A DNA stretch of 64,000 bases, from positions 13,555,001 through 13,619,000 of the forward strand of contig NC_091247.1 in assembly GCF_042477335.2 (NCBI RefSeq), read 5' to 3'. Both the position numbers and the translations under genes were made by a program. This DNA comes from Ovis canadensis (lineage: Eukaryota > Chordata > Mammalia > Artiodactyla > Bovidae). Below, piece by piece: positions 42,171-53,649 of this stretch. Below the pieces are notes generated by a model. It was not told where the DNA came from and ran no database searches. It saw only the letters and a program-made list of their open reading frames with translations. The first letter of the stretch is position 1. Each line of letters starts with the position of its first letter.

Positions 42171-42740
42171 AAAGAGCAGACTGTTTCTAAGACCAACACA
42201 GAGTATCACAGATGTCTGAGTGAAGCAGAAGTGAGGTCAGACTTGGATTTTGTGCAGAGACCAAGGTACCAACCAGATCTAAGCGTAAGGCAAGAGTCTG
42301 CCCAGAAGCCTCTTGGCAGGCGGACAGAGAGCTCACGACTGGCCTGCAGCAGCCTCCCGGTTGAGTGATGAAGAGAGCGGCCTTTTCCGCTGGGGTCAGA
42401 GATCCTCCCAGCATAAGGCAGGGCTTCAGCTGAGCTGGCAGGGTCACGCTTTGTTTGTACAAACCCCACCAGGCGGGTCTTCCAGGAACATCCTGGATGG
42501 GGGCCTTCCTGCAGAACTCCTTGAGTGTGTTCCCATGAACAATAAGCTGAGGGGCATGCCCCGCCAGCAACTCACACAGCAGATACTGAAACGATACTTC
42601 CTATGGCTTCAACGAGAATGGGACATGTGCAAAGACACTCACCAGGGGTACATCAGAGGAAGCTATGCTCGGTGTGGCAACTGTGGTAAAAACCAGTTAT
42701 AAGATGTCAGACTTCAAAAGGCTCCTTGGTCACTTAGAGG
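42171..42740. other. Unique intron sequence
   Basis: No exon or repeat recognised. Confidence 0.3.
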
Positions 42741-42925
42741 GTAGAAAGGATGTGCTTCAGAGCCAGGAAACCTCAGCTGGCATCCCTGCTTTGCCACTTG
42801 CTGGCTTCAGAACCGTGTGCACACTGCTGGACTTCTCTGGACTCAAGCCTCCTTGCATGTAGAGCAGGAGGAAGAATATCACTAAGAGGGCGGGAACAAG
42901 GATTAAAGGAGATGACAGCGGCACA
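42741..42925 (+). repeat. MIR in intron
   Basis: 'cagagccaggaaacctcagctggcatccctgctttgccacttgctggcttc' and 'aacaaggattaaaggagatgac'. Confidence 0.78.
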
Positions 42926-43974
42926 GGCTCAGCACACCACCAGTGTGCACACACTCCAGCACACACAGGGCAGCCGCTTTGCTGTTCCAACCGCAGAATC
43001 TCCAAGGCTGGGGGACCACAGGATGTGAGCGGTCGGAGAGAAAGCAGTCAGAGGACGGAGTCACGAGCAGCTTAGGCTACTGAGCAGTCGGTGAGCCGCC
43101 GCGGGACGGGACGGGAGGAGAGGAGAGTGGGCCTGGGGGCCCCGGGAGACAAGAGCTGGGCTTCAGAAGCCCGGGACAGGCTAAGGGAGAAGAAGGGAGT
43201 CGCACTTCCAGGGAACAAACAGTCTGCGTAAACACATCTCTGACGGCTCCACCGAGAGAACCCCTGATGCCCGTCTCCGTGATGGGCTGCCTCCCCATAT
43301 AGCAGCATCGGCCTGCAGTCAGCAGCAGTCGCAGGCCTTGGGCGCTGCCCGATGCTGTGGGGCTGCTGGCCCTGAAGGAAACGTGTTTGTTTGTGTAGTA
43401 CTGCCAGACTTCCTACACTCCTAGGGACACGATTCTCTCTCCCCTCTCTCCTAGCCACCCCCACTGCATACTGCACCCCGACCACAGCTCACCAGCCTCT
43501 AACAGGCACGAATGTGTTTCATAAAGTGTCCCTCTAGTCCAAAGAAAATCATACACCCACTTTGGAAAGACTTCTACCATCAGCAGTACCATCGATTTTC
43601 TCTGGGGACGTATAACTGGGCACCTGCTTTCAGAGGCCTGTCCTGTGACCGAGGCCTGGCTAAGCAGACGTGCCATCCTGAAATATAGCCCAGCATGATG
43701 GAGAGAGAGAGGAAGTTGACGTCAGGGGTCACAGCTCCACATTCCGAGCTGAGTGATCAAGATGAAGCCCCTGGTTTTCTCCTTCCCTGTCACCCAAAGG
43801 TTGGAAACCCAAGTTCAGGGATTCTTGGAGGTAACTCTCCCTTCTGCTCTCACGTACAGGATAACACAGGTGTGGTGGCCAAGGCTGATTTCCACCCCCA
43901 GCTCTGCCACTTCAAGGCTGGGTAGCTGTGCATGACTAGTTTTTCCTCCCCAGATCACAAGGAAGCATTCACAA
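42926..43974. other. Unique intron sequence
   Basis: 43070-43160 has some CG content. A TGACGTCA palindrome is at 43717-43724. A partial MIR-like word ('ccacccccagctctgccact') is near 43893. No exon recognised. Confidence 0.35.
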
Positions 43975-44195
43975 GAACAGTCTCTGAAGCCACACAACCA
44001 GGGTTTGAGGCCCCAGACCTATCACTGCTTAGCCGTATGGCCCTGGGCAAGTCATTTCACTTCTTTGCCTCAGTGTTCCCATCTGTCAAATGTGTTTAAT
44101 ACAACTAAGTTAATGAGACTGTTGCAAGGATTAAGAGAGTTACTAAATGTACTGGTCATGGGGACATGCTCAATAAACACTATCTGTTGTTTTCT
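43975..44195 (+). repeat. MIR, near full length, in intron
   Basis: 'gccgtatggccctgggcaagtcatttcacttctttgcctcagtgttcccatctgtcaaatg', 'tgttgcaaggattaagagag', 'catgctcaataaacac'. Confidence 0.9.
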
Positions 44196-44839
44196 TACCT
44201 GTAAATGGGGGCAGAGTGGGAGGAGTGATAAAAATGTTACTTTTCTTCTTCCACAGTCAGGACCAAATGAGAGATGATGGTTGAAGAATTATGCATACAT
44301 GGGTATTGACTATTTTAAAAGCTGTTCGTCAGATTAGAAATAACAGTGAAGTTTCCCACTGAGAGATCAGAGCCTAGTGGCTACAGGCCCAGGGTCTAAG
44401 AAAGATGCCTGTCCCTCCCCTCACTCACTGTGTGACACTGGGTGCAGACACTCCCTTCCCTTATGACTTGGCACCCTCAGGTGTGAATGGGGGAAATAAT
44501 ACACCTGCCTCTGAAGACTGCTATGAATATCGTGGTTCATGTACAAATAGCAGCTGGCACAGCAGCGGGCACCCCGGGCTATTACTGTCCTTACTACATG
44601 CTAGGTCTTGTCCCCAGAGCTAGGGATATAGCGCGGGACAGAACAGATGAAGGGCCACCAAGTCACACTCAAGTAAAGGGGAGAGAGGGCACCCGCAACT
44701 CTCTAAACCGACACTTAAGTGCTACAAAGAAAATGAAGCAAGACCGGGAGAGAATGAGGAGCCTCACTATGAGGACAGTAAGGGCTCCCTGATAACTGCC
44801 TAGCCCTCTGGCCCCAGTGCCATCTGCTCCCCTTCAATC
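44196..44839. other. Intron with a weak MIR remnant
   Basis: A MIR-like stretch may lie at about 44340-44580. No exon recognised. Confidence 0.35.
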
Positions 44840-45075
44840 AGAGTAACAGTGACGAACATTTGCAGAGCTCTTTCTATGTGCCAGGCTCTGAGGGGATGCA
44901 CGCTTTGTGCACTGAGTGAACTTTTGCATCGTTCCTGTGACATTACTGGTATTACCTGGTTTCTGAAGATTAGAAAAACGGAGGCTTAGACAGATTGAGT
45001 GACCTGCCCAAGGCCACAGAGGTTCCTGGAAGACCTGGGATCTGAGCCCAGTGCAGCCTCACTTGTGAATCTCAG
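44840..45075 (-). repeat. MIR in intron
   Basis: 'ctctttctatgtgccaggctctgag', 'cggaggcttagacagattgagtgacctgcccaaggccacagagg', 'gggatctgagcccagtgcagcc'. Confidence 0.88.
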
Positions 45076-45975
45076 CCCTCCCTGCTGGTGCTAGACAAAC
45101 CTAAGCCACTATTCTTACCAGCTGCAGTGACACGGACTCACCTTCACCGAGACTGCTTAGACAGAGTTCACTGCTACTCCTCCAGCTCCCCTATGAGCCT
45201 AAACACAGTGGGGAGAGAGGAGGAGGGGGTCCCTAGGGGTCGGCCATGGGACGGGGATGACCTCAGGCGGCCAACTGCCAGGTCCTGTCAGCAGGGGCAG
45301 CACACACAGGGTGGACAACAGGGGGGTGGAGGGGGGAAGGAACCCGTCCTTTCAGGCGCAGCTTCTGCACAGGTGCTAATGGTGCTTTCTGCTCAGCACA
45401 CGCTCCACTCGATTCCTGACTGCACTTTCTTACGTGTTTCAAACAGAACATCTGTGCAGGGAGGGAGCTCCCATTCCACACAGTTGGGATCTCAATAGTA
45501 GAAGGCGCTTCTAAAGACCCACAGGCTGGGTGAGGAGAAAGGGGGCATCCTGTAACTGCACAGAGCTCGCCAGGCCTGGAAGGGGAGACGAACAATGGAC
45601 TGGACATCCACCAGCCGAATAAAGGAATGAGCGACCCTGGAGAGCAGCAATGAGAGCAGGTGGTGGGCACGAAAAGGGCCAGAGAAGCAGCTGCAGTTGC
45701 TCAAGTGCAGATGATGGCTGCTCCCACCCAAGTGAAGTTACTCAGGCGGTCTCTTCTGATTTTTTCTCTCACCATCACTAAAGGTCTGTATGTGTGTGAG
45801 CTGTGTGAGGAAAGGGTATTATCAATATGTCCAAGGATATGCATATGAGACACACTCTCCCTGGTTCAAGATCCACACAGCGATGCAGCAGCTAGAGAGA
45901 GGGGCTGCAGAGGGAGAAGAAGGGCGGGGGGTTCAGGTTAGCAGCCCAGAAAGCAAGGCGATAGTGTGGCAAGAA
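45076..45975. other. Unique intron sequence
   Basis: G-rich patch at 45305-45340. No exon recognised. Confidence 0.3.
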
Positions 45976-46110
45976 CAGGGGCGTGGAAACAGACAGACCC
46001 GAAGTGAGACATAACCCCTCTGCTTACCAATCTGTGACTCTGAGCAAATTACGTAACTTTCTGATCCCCCGTTTCCTCATCTGTGTTAACACCCGTCTCA
46101 AGACGGTGTT
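45976..46110 (+). repeat. MIR in intron
   Basis: 'aaacagacagacccgaagtgag', 'tgtgactctgagcaaattacgtaactttctgatcccccgtttcctcatctgtg'. Confidence 0.78.
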
Positions 46111-46444
46111 TCTCTGTACACACAGAAACAATGAGATCACCATGAAAAGATGTACGGAAGGTTCTGTTGAGCCAAAAATAAATAGATAAAAAACAAGCTG
46201 TGGCACAGCAGATGGCAGAAATTTAATCCCACTTATATAAACTGAATATGTGTGTGTGTGTGTGCACCTTTTAAAATCTGGTAGGATATTTATCAAACTT
46301 ACCAACAAGTTACTTCAGGGAAGAATCCTTGAGGGGCAATAAAAGAACTCTTTACTTTTCTGCAGGACTTGAATCTTTACACTAATGTGTACTATTTTTA
46401 TAATTAAAGAGATGAAAGTCATATACCTAATAAAAGACTAGTAT
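46111..46444. other. Intron spacer with a short (GT)n
   Basis: (GT)n at about 46248-46263. Nothing else recognised. Confidence 0.4.
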
Positions 46445-46839
46445 CAGAACATATAAACATCTCCTACACCTCAGCATAAAAGTACAAACAATACAGTTTA
46501 AAAATGAGCACAGGACCTGAACAGACATTTTTCTAAAGATGTACAAACGGCAAACAAGCACACAACAAAATACTCAACATCACTAACATCAGGGAAATGC
46601 AAGTCAAAACTACAACGAGACATCACTTCCTACCCACTTAGATGGTAATAATAACAATGACGACGACAACAAGTACTGGCAAAGAGAGCAATTAGAGTAC
46701 TTCAATATTACTGGCAAGAATACGAAATGTGCAGTCCCTGTGGAAAAGTTTGGCAGATCTTCAAAAAGTTAAACAGTTATCACATGACTTTAGCAATTCC
46801 ACTCACATGTTTATACCCAAGAGAACTAAAAGCATGCTT

Positions 46840-46971
46840 GCTGCTGCTGCTAAGTCGCTTCAGTCGTGTCCAACTCTGTGTGACCTCAGAGACGGCAGCC
46901 CACCAGGCTCCCCTGTCCCTGGGATTCTCCAGGCAAGAACACTGGAGTGGGTTGCCATTTCCTTCTCCAAA
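46840..46971 (-). repeat. Bov-A monomer SINE with target-site duplication
   Basis: Minus Bov-A unit ('gctgctaagtcgcttcagtcgtgtccaac' to 'ggttgccatttccttctcc'). AAAAGCATGCTT at 46828-46839 and 46972-46983 is an exact 12-bp target-site duplication in the host L1. Confidence 0.95.
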
Positions 46972-47410
46972 AAAAGCATGCTTATAGCAGCATTATTTAT
47001 AATAGCCAAAAAGTGGAAACAACTCAAATAGTCATCAGCCTGTGAATGGAAAAATAACATGTGGTATTATCCACTCAGTGGAATATTATTTGTCAAGAAA
47101 AAAGAATGAAGTATTGATTCATGCTACAACATGGATGAACCTTGAAAATATTATGCAAGTGAAAAAAGCTAGTCACAAGAGACGACATACTGTGTGAATT
47201 CATTTATATGAAATGTTCAGAACAGGGAAATCTATACGGACAGACTAGTAGTTGCCTAGAGCAATCCTTATGAGGGTGATCTGGGGTAAAGTAGGGAGTG
47301 ATAGCTAGTGGGCTCAGGGTATCTTTGTGAGGTGATGAAAATGTCCTAAAACGAATGTGGTGAAGCCTGCATAACTCTGACTACACTAAAAATCTTTGTA
47401 GTATACCCTC

Positions 47411-48482
47411 TCAGTTCAGTTCACTTCAGTCGCTCAGTCGTGTCAGACTCTTTGTGAACCCATGAATCACAGCACGCCAGGCCTCCCTGTCCATCACCAT
47501 CTCCTGGAGTTCACTCAGACTCACGTCCATCGAGTCCGTGATGCCGTCCAGCCATCTCATCCTCGGTCGTCCCCTTCTCCTCCTGCTCCCAATCCCTCCC
47601 AGCATCAGAGTCTTTTCCAATGAGTCAACTCTTTGCATGAGGTGGCCAAAGTACTGGAGCTTCAGCTTTAGCATCATTCCTTCCAAAGAAATCCCAGGGC
47701 TGATCTCCTTCAGAATCGACTGGCTGGATCTCCTTGTAGTCCAAGGGACTCTCAAGAGTCTTCTCCAACACCACAGTTCAAAAGCATCAATTCTTTGGCG
47801 CTCAGCCTTCTTCACAGTCCAACTCTCACATCCATACATGACCACAGGAAAAACCATAGCCTTGACTAGACGGACCTTAGTCGGCAAAGTAATGTCTCTG
47901 CTTTTGAATATACTATCTAGGTTGGTTGTAACTTTTCTTCCAAGGAGTAGGCCTCTTTTAATTTCATGGCTGCAGTCACCATCTGCAGTGATTTTGGACC
48001 CCCCAAAAATAAAGTCTGACACTGTTTCCACTGTTTCCCCATCTATGTCCCATGAAGTGAAGGGACCGGATGCCATGATCTTCATTTTCTGAATGTTGAG
48101 CTTTAAGCCAACTTTTTCACTCTCCTCTTTCACTTTCATCAAGAGGCTTTTTAGCTCCTCCTCACTTTCTGCCGTAAGGGTGGTGTCATCTGCATATCTG
48201 AGGTGATTGACATTTCTCCCGGCAATCTTGATTCCAGCTTGTGTTTCTTCCAGTCCAGCGTTTCTCATGATGTACTCTGCATATAAGTTAAATAAGCAGG
48301 GTGACAATATACAGCCTTGATGTACTCCTTTTCCTATTTGGAACCAGTCTGTTGTTCCATGTCCAGTTCTAACTGTTGCTTCCTGACCTGCATATAGATT
48401 TCTCAAGAGGCAGGTTAGGTGGTCTGGTATTCCCATCTCTCTCAGAATTGTCCACAGTTTATTGTGATCCACACAGTCAAAA
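47411..48482 (-). mobile_element. BovB (RTE-type) LINE, 5' truncated
   Basis: About 1.07 kb of BovB, from its 3' terminus at the left to a 5' truncation at 48482 inside the reverse transcriptase domain. It is inserted into the 3' UTR of an older L1, whose sequence resumes immediately at both ends. This is the longest BovB copy in the window. Confidence 0.95.
47426..48482 (-). pseudogene. BovB reverse transcriptase C-terminal part, open but truncated
   Basis: The minus frame from the truncation point to the natural BovB stop is open for about 350 codons. It starts [10 protein letters not shown] (RT motif region), contains the polymerase motif YADD about 100 residues in, then the thumb region and the conserved C-terminal part ending near [11 protein letters not shown]. 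The endonuclease domain and the first RT motifs are missing, so it cannot be an autonomous element. The extra residues some ORF callers would add at the start come from flanking L1 sequence. The undamaged frame suggests a fairly young insertion, or chance. Confidence 0.9.
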
Positions 48483-48525
48483 GTGGGTGAATTAGACTTC
48501 AATAAAGCTGTTAAAAATGCTGCAT

Positions 48526-50307
48526 GCCTACCTGGCTCTTGTCACTGAACAGTACTTGTCTCCCAGGTGGAAAGCTCAGTGGCAGATAGCATGCCTCGGT
48601 CTTCTCAGCTAGGGGACAGCAGTTCTGCCCCCCGCCCCCATAACAGTTAATAGTCACCACACACAAGAGGTCATGGGAACACTCAACAGCAGTTAACTTG
48701 ATAACGATTTTAAAAATTACATTTCTCATTGAGTGGATTTCTTTCCTTTCTTCACTGGTGTCAGACCTGCATCATGAGCTAAAGACTCTCCTTGCCTGCT
48801 CCTGCTCCTTCTCCCCTTTATCCTTCACAAGAGTTTCTCCCAATACCCCTCCAGAAAAGTAAATTTTGCTACTACCCCATTTTACAGATGAGGAAACTGA
48901 GACTCAACGAGTTGAAATAACTAGACTTCGGCCACACAACTCATTTTATTGATTCTCTTCTTCAAGTTGTTCTGACCTTGGCTCCTCCAGGTATCAACTC
49001 CACTCTCCCTGGATGCATAGCAGTTACCCCTATTTATTAACTCAGCCTGGGAACCCTGCCTCCCTGCCTTATGACCTTGCGGTCCCTAGAAAAACTTGGG
49101 AATCATCCACGAGAGACTCTATATCAGCATAAGCTGCCAAAAAAAACCACTTCAGAAAGAAAATCCAGGCTAGGAGAACCACAACCCAGGGTCTTTAACT
49201 GTTACCTGGTGAAACTGCCTGGTCCAGTCACAAGAAGAATTCTCTGCCATGCTGTCACCTTGGAATAAAGTCTGAGGGAGGAGCCCTGCCTAGGCATAAG
49301 GTCTACCACTGCTTGAAGGTCAGGAGGAAAAGTAGCAGCCAACTGTGAGGACTTGGGGAGCAGTTCAGTGGGCAGGGGCTGTCAAGAAGAGTCAAAGCCC
49401 CTTGGCCTTTCTAGAAACACTAAGCGAATCTCATACCACAGGCAGGACTAGTCATTGGATTTTCTTCTTTTGGATATACCTTCCAGGAGGTCTTGTTCAC
49501 CATAATTCATATTCAAAGAACAAACCAAGTGCTCATTAACAATCAAACTACAGTATTCCTGAGCAACTTAAATTCCAAGGTAATTACAACATAATGACTC
49601 AACTCCTCCCACCCCCAAAAATGGAGGAAAAGACAGGGGAAAAAAAAACAACAACAACAACATGGGATTGGGAGAGGGGTTAGTGAGGAAGAGAGGGAAA
49701 GAGACTGTTAAGGACTAAAAGAGCAATCAGCAAACAGAAAGAAAATATCATTGGTTTTACTACCAAATAATCAGAAAAGAATGTTTTCAGTAACTCCTTA
49801 ACCAGGAGAATTAGATAATAACAAATAGTATAAGAAAAGAGAATTAAAGTTTATGACACATAATATTCCATATAATATCCCATTACTCTTCAAAAAAAAA
49901 ATCATTGAAATTATGCCTGTTTTACAGATAAGGAGGCTGAAGCTTCCAACAATTAAATGATTTGCCCAAGATCACTACAGTGGGCATGTTTCAGGAGCAC
50001 TGTCGGCCAATGGTAAGTCTCCTTTAACGGGCCATCTTCGCTCAGGAGCATCCTGTCAGTCCGGCAGAGTCCTCAGAAATGCACTGCAGTGCATCATCTT
50101 CTATGCAACCCTCTTTTCCATTCTTTACCAGTGGCAGACCTGTACCCTCTCTTTCACAGGATTCTGCCCATAAAGTTCTCGCACATGTAATTCTGTCCTG
50201 GTGTCCGCTTTCAGAGGACCCAAGTAGATAAACCCAGAGAATGATAGAACGGGAACTCGAACCTAGGTCTGTCTAAGCCCAAACCCCTTGTGTTTTCTTT
50301 CCTTTAT
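48526..50307. other. Intron, mostly unique, with two MIR remnants
   Basis: Reverse MIR words at about 48860-48950 ('cattttacagatgaggaaactgagactc') and 49895-49995 ('gttttacagataaggaggctgaagc'). No exon recognised. Confidence 0.5.
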
Positions 50308-50317
50308 ACCCAGAGAC

Positions 50318-50590
50318 GGCTACTGCTGCTAAGTCACTTCAGTTGTGTCCGACTCTGTGTGAGCCCATAGACGGTAGCCCACCAGGCTCTGCTGTCCCTG
50401 GGATTCTCCAGGCAAGAACACTGGAGTGGGTTGCCATTTCCTTCTCCAATGCAGGAAAGTGAAAAGTGAAAGTGAAGTCACTCAGTCGAGTCCGACTCTT
50501 AGCGACCCCATGGACTGCAGCCTACCAGGCTCCTCCGTCCACAGGATTTTCCAGGCAAGAGTACTGGAGTGGGGTGCCATTGCCTTCTCC
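50318..50590 (-). repeat. Bov-A2 SINE (dimer) with target-site duplication
   Basis: Two Bov-A units joined by 'gaaaagtgaaagtgaag'. ACCCAGAGAC at 50308-50317 and 50591-50600 is an exact 10-bp target-site duplication. Confidence 0.96.
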
Positions 50591-50600
50591 ACCCAGAGAC

Positions 50601-51059
50601 TAACTGATAAATAAATCACGTGAAATCCAATGACTGATTCTCAGGCTTTCTCTTCTGTGATCCATCAGCAACATCCAGTGCAGTCCTTCCTCTAAGACAC
50701 TTCCTTTGGTTCCCAGGATCCCACACTCTTTCAGAGCCCTCTGGCCACTTATTCTGTCTCTCTGGCTGGTTCCTCCTCACCGTCTTGACCCACAAACCTT
50801 GATGTGGACTGTCCAGGGCTGTTTCCAAACCCTTCTCTTCACTATCCACATTTATTCTCTAAAATAATCTCATTTAATCTCATGGCTTCTTCTCCATATT
50901 CCTGCCTCCCAGATTTCTCTCTCGAGTCCACATCCTTGTCTGAACTATAAACTTACATACCTAACAGCCTACTTGACCTCTCCACGTGGATGTCTATTAG
51001 CATCTCAAATTAAACACAGGATAAAACCTGGTCTTCTCTCACACCCACTCTGTCCTCCC
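50601..51059. other. Intron; pyrimidine-rich, possibly distal L2
   Basis: Wording from about 50880 on resembles forward L2 upstream of the better-preserved part. No exon recognised. Confidence 0.35.
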
Positions 51060-51450
51060 ACATCTGTCCTGTCTCAGTAAATGGCAACTCTATCCTTCCA
51101 GTTGCTCAGGTCAAAAACCTTGAAGTCATCTTTGAGATCTTTCTTCCTAAATTTACAATCTGTCAGCAAACCCTGGTAGCTTTTCCTTAAAATGTGCCCA
51201 GAATCTGACCACTTCTAACCAATCCCATTGCCACACTAGTCCAGGCACTAGACCTGGATTACTAGAATAGCTCCCAACTGGTCACTGCTTTCACCCTCAC
51301 CTTCAGACAGTGTAATTCTCAAAACAGCAGCCAACATGATCCTTTCAAAACCTTAGTCAGATCATGTCCCTCCCTAGCTCAAAACCCTCCAATGACTTCC
51401 CATTTCACTCCAAACAGAAACCAAAATCTTTACAAGGGTCTATAAGAACT

Positions 51451-52012
51451 TATGATGGCTAATTTTATTTATTTTAATTTTTATTAGGGTACAGTTGATT
51501 TACAATGTTGTGTTAGTTTCAGGTATACAGCAGATGGTTAATTTTTTGTGTCACAGTGGTCCCAGATATTCAGTCAAACATTATGCTGAGTGTTTCTCTG
51601 AGGATGTCCCGGATGAGTGGAACATTCAAATCTTTAGACTGAGTAAAGCAGACTGCCCTCCCTAATGTGGGTGGGCCTCACTCAATCACTTGAAGGCCTG
51701 CAAAAAACAAAAATAATACCGAATTCCCCTGAATAAGAAGGAATTCCTTCTGCCCAACTGCCTTCAAACTGCAACAATGGTTTTTTTTTTTTCCCTGCCT
51801 TTGACTCAAACTGAAACATCAGCACTTCCTGGGTCTCCAGCCCCCTGGCCTTTAGACTGGGAACCACACTATCAGCTCTCCTGAGTCTCCGTCTCCCAAG
51901 ATTGCAGATCTTGGGACTTGTTGGCATCCATAATCGCATGAGCTAATTCTTTACAATAAATCTTTTTACATATATACTCTATTGGTTGTTTCTTTGGAGA
52001 ACACTGACTAAT
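51451..52012 (+). repeat. Ancient LTR-type repeat (solo), itself interrupted
   Basis: Begins 'tgatggctaatttt', passes through 'gagtaaagcagactgccctccctaatgtgggtgggcctcac', has an AATAAA at 51955-51960 and ends 'gagaacactgactaata'. This is an old mammalian LTR-class repeat; family not assigned. It lies inside an L2. No coding region is present. Confidence 0.65.
51467..51532 (-). repeat. 66-bp L1 3'-end insertion
   Basis: 'gggtacagttgatttacaatgttgtgttagtttcagg' is the reverse L1 3' terminus. GATGGCTAATTTT at 51454-51466 and GATGGTTAATTTT at 51533-51545 is a target-site duplication with one mismatch. Confidence 0.88.
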
Positions 52013-52397
52013 AAAGACTTTACATGATACTGGCCTCACCATTTCACTCTGATCTCAGCTCCTACTTCTCTCCCCTCTCGTGTTCTGTACAGCCACTGAG
52101 CACTCTTACTATGTTACTATTCCCTGAACACCCACCTCAGGGTCTTTGCACTTGCTGCTTCCTCTGCCTTAGTGATGAATATAAGCATAGTTTGCTCTCC
52201 CATGTCCTCAGTTCTCTGCTAAATTATCACCTTCCCCTGAAGCCTTTGGTGAATACACCACTTAAAACTACACCACCCCACGACCACCACATATAATGTC
52301 CTTTATTGCTTTTCACTGCTTTATTTTTCTCCACAGAGAGAAAAATGTGGCCAGCTGACACACACACTATTGTGTGTGTTACTGTCCATTTTCCCAG

Positions 52398-52545
52398 TGA
52401 AAAGTGAAAGTTACTCAATCGTGTCCGACTCTTTGCAACCCCATGGACTATACATTCCATGGAATTCTCCAGGCCAGAATACTGGAGTGGGTAGCCTTTC
52501 CCTTCTCCAGGGGATCTTCCCAACCCTGGGACAGAACCCAGCAGA
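52398..52545 (-). repeat. Bov-tA SINE, head missing
   Basis: 'agtgaaagttactcaatcgtgtccgactctttgcaaccccatgg' to 'cttctccaggggatcttcccaaccctggg'. It lies in the L2. Confidence 0.9.
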
Positions 52546-52660
52546 GATTCCACAAAGGCAGAGGTTGTATCTGGCTTGCTCACTGTTGTAATTCTCCATG
52601 TCTAGAACTATGCCTGACACATAGTAAGTGCTCAATAAATATCTGCTGAATAAGTTTATA

Positions 52661-53119
52661 AATATCCTAGAAGTTTCATATTTCAGCATAACAATTTTAT
52701 ATGATCATAAGAGCAGTTAAAAGGTCACCTGGTGCCAGAGGAGGATCGGGACTGACTTGCAAAGGGGCACAGGGAACTTTCAGGATGACTGAGCTGGTCT
52801 ACAGGTTGACTAAGATAGTGGTTACAGGGACACATACATTTGTCAAAATTCATTATCATGTACACTTGAAATGGGTCCATTTTTTTTTTGTATGATATAT
52901 CTCAATATAGTTGACTTAAAAAAAAAAAAATCCCCAAGTTGTTTATATTCCAGACTGCCTCCACACCAAAAAGTGGTGTACAAATTCACTTTTAGAGTAT
53001 GCATCCTGGTTTGAGCTCTGGCAATTATGCTCCACATGGTGTGGGTTGGTATATAATTAAACTTTAAAATACTAATTGCTGCCCCTTATTACAAAAAGAA
53101 AAAGTGCTCTCAGAGGTCC
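52661..53119. other. Intron with an old L1-like tail
   Basis: 52775-52930 ('gactaagatagtggttacaggg', 'tgtcaaaattcattatcatgtacacttg', then poly-T and poly-A) looks like a forward L1 3' end. The rest is unassigned. Confidence 0.45.
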
Positions 53120-53350
53120 ACAGATGTTAAGAATAGACTTTGAAGTCAAGCAGACCCATATTTAAATCCTGCACAACTCTATCTTTATTAGCTAGATGAA
53201 CCTGAACAAGTTATTCAAACTCTCTTGGGCTTACTTAGCTCATGTACCAAAAAAATAGGGAATGACAGAATGACCTACATAATGTAGTATAAGGCCTAGA
53301 ATATAGTTTGCACTCAGTTAAGCAGTTACTTTGCTTAGTGTTATTATCAA
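53120..53350 (+). repeat. MIR in intron
   Basis: 'gactttgaagtcaagcagacccatatttaaatcctgc', 'gaacctgaacaagttattcaaactctcttgggc', 'tgcactcagttaagcag'. Confidence 0.75.
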
Positions 53351-53649
53351 CAAGCAGTGAGCCAGGAGAGCCACTGAAACATCAATGGGGTTTCCTAAGA
53401 GAGTGATGTCAAGTTTGGGTCTGTGGACCGCTGGAGGGGTCACTCAGGTGTGTTGCAGATGTTCGCTTGGCCCCGAAGTGTCCGTGTCTCCACGAAGCTC
53501 AGCAGTATGCAGCACACGAGTGCAAATAAGCACTGTGACAATCAAGGAACAACACTTACACCAAGGCGCCCCGCATTCTGTTCACATCTCCCCCAGTTAC
53601 AGCCCCCCATTTACCACTTCCCACCTCGAGCAGAAGAATAGGAAGATCC
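53351..53649. other. Unique intron sequence
   Basis: No exon or repeat recognised. Confidence 0.3.

Larger units (their letters stand above)
46445..48525 (+). repeat. Old L1 (ORF2 end and 3' UTR) hosting a Bov-A and a BovB
   Basis: 46445-46839, 46972-47410 and 48483-48525 are consecutive parts of one L1: 'gaaatgcaagtcaaaactacaacgagacatcac', 'tatagcagcattatttataatagccaaaaagtggaaac', 'cactcagtggaatattatttgtc', and finally 'agtgggtgaattagacttcaataaagctgttaaaaa'. ORF2 is broken. Confidence 0.88.
51060..52660 (+). repeat. L2 LINE split by later insertions
   Basis: Pieces 51060-51450, 52013-52397 and 52546-52660 form one forward L2: 'agtcagatcatgtccctccctagctcaaaaccctcc', 'gactttacatgatactggcctcacc', 'cacctcagggtctttgcacttgctgcttcc' and 'gcctgacacatagtaagtgctcaataaatatctgctgaataag'. 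Confidence 0.85.
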
